6,396 nucleotides of DNA from an uncultured Neomegalonema sp. (lineage in GTDB: Bacteria > Pseudomonadota > Alphaproteobacteria > Rhodobacterales > Rhodobacteraceae): the NCBI GenBank assembly GCA_937958345.1, contig CALGNW010000297.1:1-6396 (forward strand), written 5' to 3'. Both the position numbers and the translations under genes were made by a program. The notes beneath the pieces are model-generated. The model saw nothing but the letters and a program-made list of their open reading frames with translations. It did not search any database and was not told the DNA's origin. Below are positions 6,362-6,396 of the stretch, in pieces. Position 1 is the stretch's first letter. Each line of letters starts with the position of its first letter.

Positions 6362-6396
6362 ATGAAGTTATCCAATGCCAACCTGAATGACCTGGC
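6362..6396 (+). CDS. mtlK: Start of probable mannitol 2-dehydrogenase (partial, cut by window end)
   Basis: An open frame begins at ATG 6362, one nt after the smoS stop, and reads MKLSNANLNDL to the window edge. The MKL..xNL..L opening resembles polyol-specific long-chain dehydrogenases such as mannitol 2-dehydrogenase, and in R. sphaeroides mtlK follows smoS directly. GATGAG just upstream (6351-6356) can serve as a weak ribosome binding site, and the one-base gap suggests coupled translation. Eleven codons are too few to prove the family, so the call rests mainly on gene order. The enzyme would oxidise D-mannitol to fructose with NAD+. Confidence 0.7.
   Translation, partial: MKLSNANLNDL

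Noticed and set aside
1..6396. Search for CRISPR arrays, insertion sequences, tRNA or rRNA genes, phage or defence genes
   Set aside because: No repeat arrays, transposase motifs, tRNA-like folds or foreign-looking composition were seen. The window is an ordinary catabolic operon with its regulator.

Overview
The window holds a sugar-alcohol (sorbitol/mannitol) uptake and oxidation operon of the type known from Rhodobacter sphaeroides (smoE-smoF-smoG-smoK-smoS-mtlK). The moderately GC-rich DNA with GC-leaning third positions, the protein sequences and the gene order all point to an alphaproteobacterium, most likely Rhodobacterales or a near relative. The species cannot be told from the sequence.

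Layout: 1-151 may be the 5' part of a divergent minus-strand gene of unknown function (weak). 152-267 is the leader of a LacI/GalR-family regulator gene (268-1293, GTG start fixed by a strong ribosome binding site). 1294-1456 is the control region of the transport operon, with two related dyads exactly 40 bp apart, a TTGACT -35-like element and a third short palindrome. Then follow the periplasmic polyol-binding protein (1457-2761), a strong GC stem-loop (2773-2798), two inner-membrane permeases (2866-3732 and 3745-4575), the ATPase (4586-5587), an SDR-family sorbitol dehydrogenase (5587-6357 plus stop) and the first 11 codons of a probable mannitol 2-dehydrogenase (6362 to the window end).

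How it works: the binding protein captures the free polyol in the periplasm, and the two permeases with an ATPase dimer carry it inward unphosphorylated. SmoS oxidises sorbitol to fructose with NAD+, and MtlK would do the same for mannitol. The regulator presumably senses the polyol or a product and controls the operon. All genes from 268 to the end lie on the plus strand. From the permeases on they are packed with gaps of 12, 10, -1 and 1 nt, which suggests one transcript and translational coupling.

The metabolic system itself is known. The less ordinary parts are regulatory: a LacI-family protein without the usual hinge-helix leucine, the paired dyads in front of smoE, and the intra-operon stem-loop that separates the binding protein from the membrane genes.
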